14,607 nucleotides of DNA, taken from assembly GCA_016935035.1 (NCBI GenBank), contig JAFGRR010000484.1:1-14607 (forward strand), in the 5' to 3' direction. The notes beneath the pieces were generated by a model. It made no database searches and was not told where the DNA came from. It saw only the letters and a list, made by a program, of their open reading frames with translations. A program made the translations under genes and the position numbers. Every line of letters starts with the position of its first letter. The stretch's first letter is position 1. Shown in pieces: positions 14,455 through 14,607 of the stretch. This DNA is from Phycisphaerae bacterium (GTDB lineage Bacteria > Planctomycetota > Phycisphaerae > UBA1845 > Fen-1342).

Positions 14455-14607
14455 TTGGACACAACGCACGGTTCGACCGGATCTCAGCAATCCGCGCCAC
14501 GCAGGGCCCCGGGCTTCAGCCCGGACGGTTGGCCGCGGCTGGCCCCCGGCAATCCTAGGCGTCTGTTCAGCCATCGTGGTTTCTCTGTCGATTATCAGAA
14601 CATGGAC
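14447..14607 (+). CDS. Possible start of a membrane protein, cut by the window edge
   Basis: An ATG overlapping the aspS stop by 8 nt opens a frame that stays open to the last base (53 codons). It encodes a basic, polar N-terminus (MPDWTQRTVRPDLSNPRHAG) and then a hydrophobic run, PPAILGVCSAIVVSLSII, that could be a membrane helix or uncleaved signal. The basic-then-hydrophobic order fits an inner-membrane protein. Against it: no good ribosome site is visible, the frame includes the CCGGGCTTCAGCCCGG palindrome, and GC-rich DNA often keeps frames open by chance. I do not recognise a family. Confidence 0.35.
   Translation, partial: MPDWTQRTVRPDLSNPRHAGPRASARTVGRGWPPAILGVCSAIVVSLSIIRTW
14509..14524. 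repeat. Perfect hairpin palindrome downstream of aspS
   Basis: CCGGGC (14509-14514), TTCA loop, GCCCGG (14519-14524). It lies 54 nt after the aspS stop with no T-run. It could stabilise or end the aspS transcript, be a small dispersed repeat, or simply be part of the open frame that covers it. Confidence 0.5.

Overview
The window is a GC-rich (roughly 60-65% by eye), gene-dense piece of chromosome. Every gene I can support lies on the + strand. The organism should be a diderm bacterium, because it carries an LpxB-like lipid A enzyme, a tripartite-type RND/membrane-fusion pair and a periplasmic binding protein with a signal peptide. The gene mix (rhamnulokinase next to an NCS1 permease, RbsB/RbsC-type ABC genes) and the palindromic intergenic repeats resemble what I associate with Planctomycetota (perhaps Phycisphaerae or relatives). 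That assignment is an inference from style, not proven by a marker gene.

Layout. (1) Positions 1-3185: a carbohydrate module made of a 5'-truncated L-rhamnulokinase, an NCS1-family permease, and a 67-residue two-helix membrane protein whose ATG overlaps the permease stop. A GC-rich hairpin follows at 3201-3236. (2) 3382-8445: a tightly coupled efflux operon of a CecR-like TetR regulator, a periplasmic adaptor and an RND pump, each overlapping the next. A candidate operator (6-bp inverted repeat with a 13-bp spacer) sits just upstream of the regulator. No outer-membrane channel gene is visible. (3) 8527-10931: an RbsC-type sugar ABC permease and an RbsB-type binding protein, overlapping by 4 nt. 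No ATPase gene is in the window. (4) 10932-11413: 482 bp without a gene, packed with inverted repeats. It holds two REPIN-like elements, each two inverted hairpin-forming arms, a solo half-arm, and a different palindromic element. (5) 11414-12586: a divergent LpxB-like glycosyltransferase. (6) 12655-14454: aspartyl-tRNA synthetase with a clear ribosome binding site on a GTG start and a candidate extended -10 promoter. (7) 14447-14607: a reading frame that overlaps the aspS stop and stays open to the window edge; it could be the start of a membrane protein.

Module 1 phosphorylates L-rhamnulose and imports an unidentified substrate. Module 2 is a self-contained, probably autoregulated export system. 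Module 3 supplies the membrane and periplasmic parts of a sugar importer that needs an ATPase encoded elsewhere. Nothing here is clearly a wholly new system. The points most worth checking are the structured repeats, the LpxB homologue with altered conserved motifs, the NCS1 permease with its small membrane partner in a rhamnose context, the ATPase-less ABC pair with an enlarged permease, and the RND pump lacking the usual TM10 lysine.
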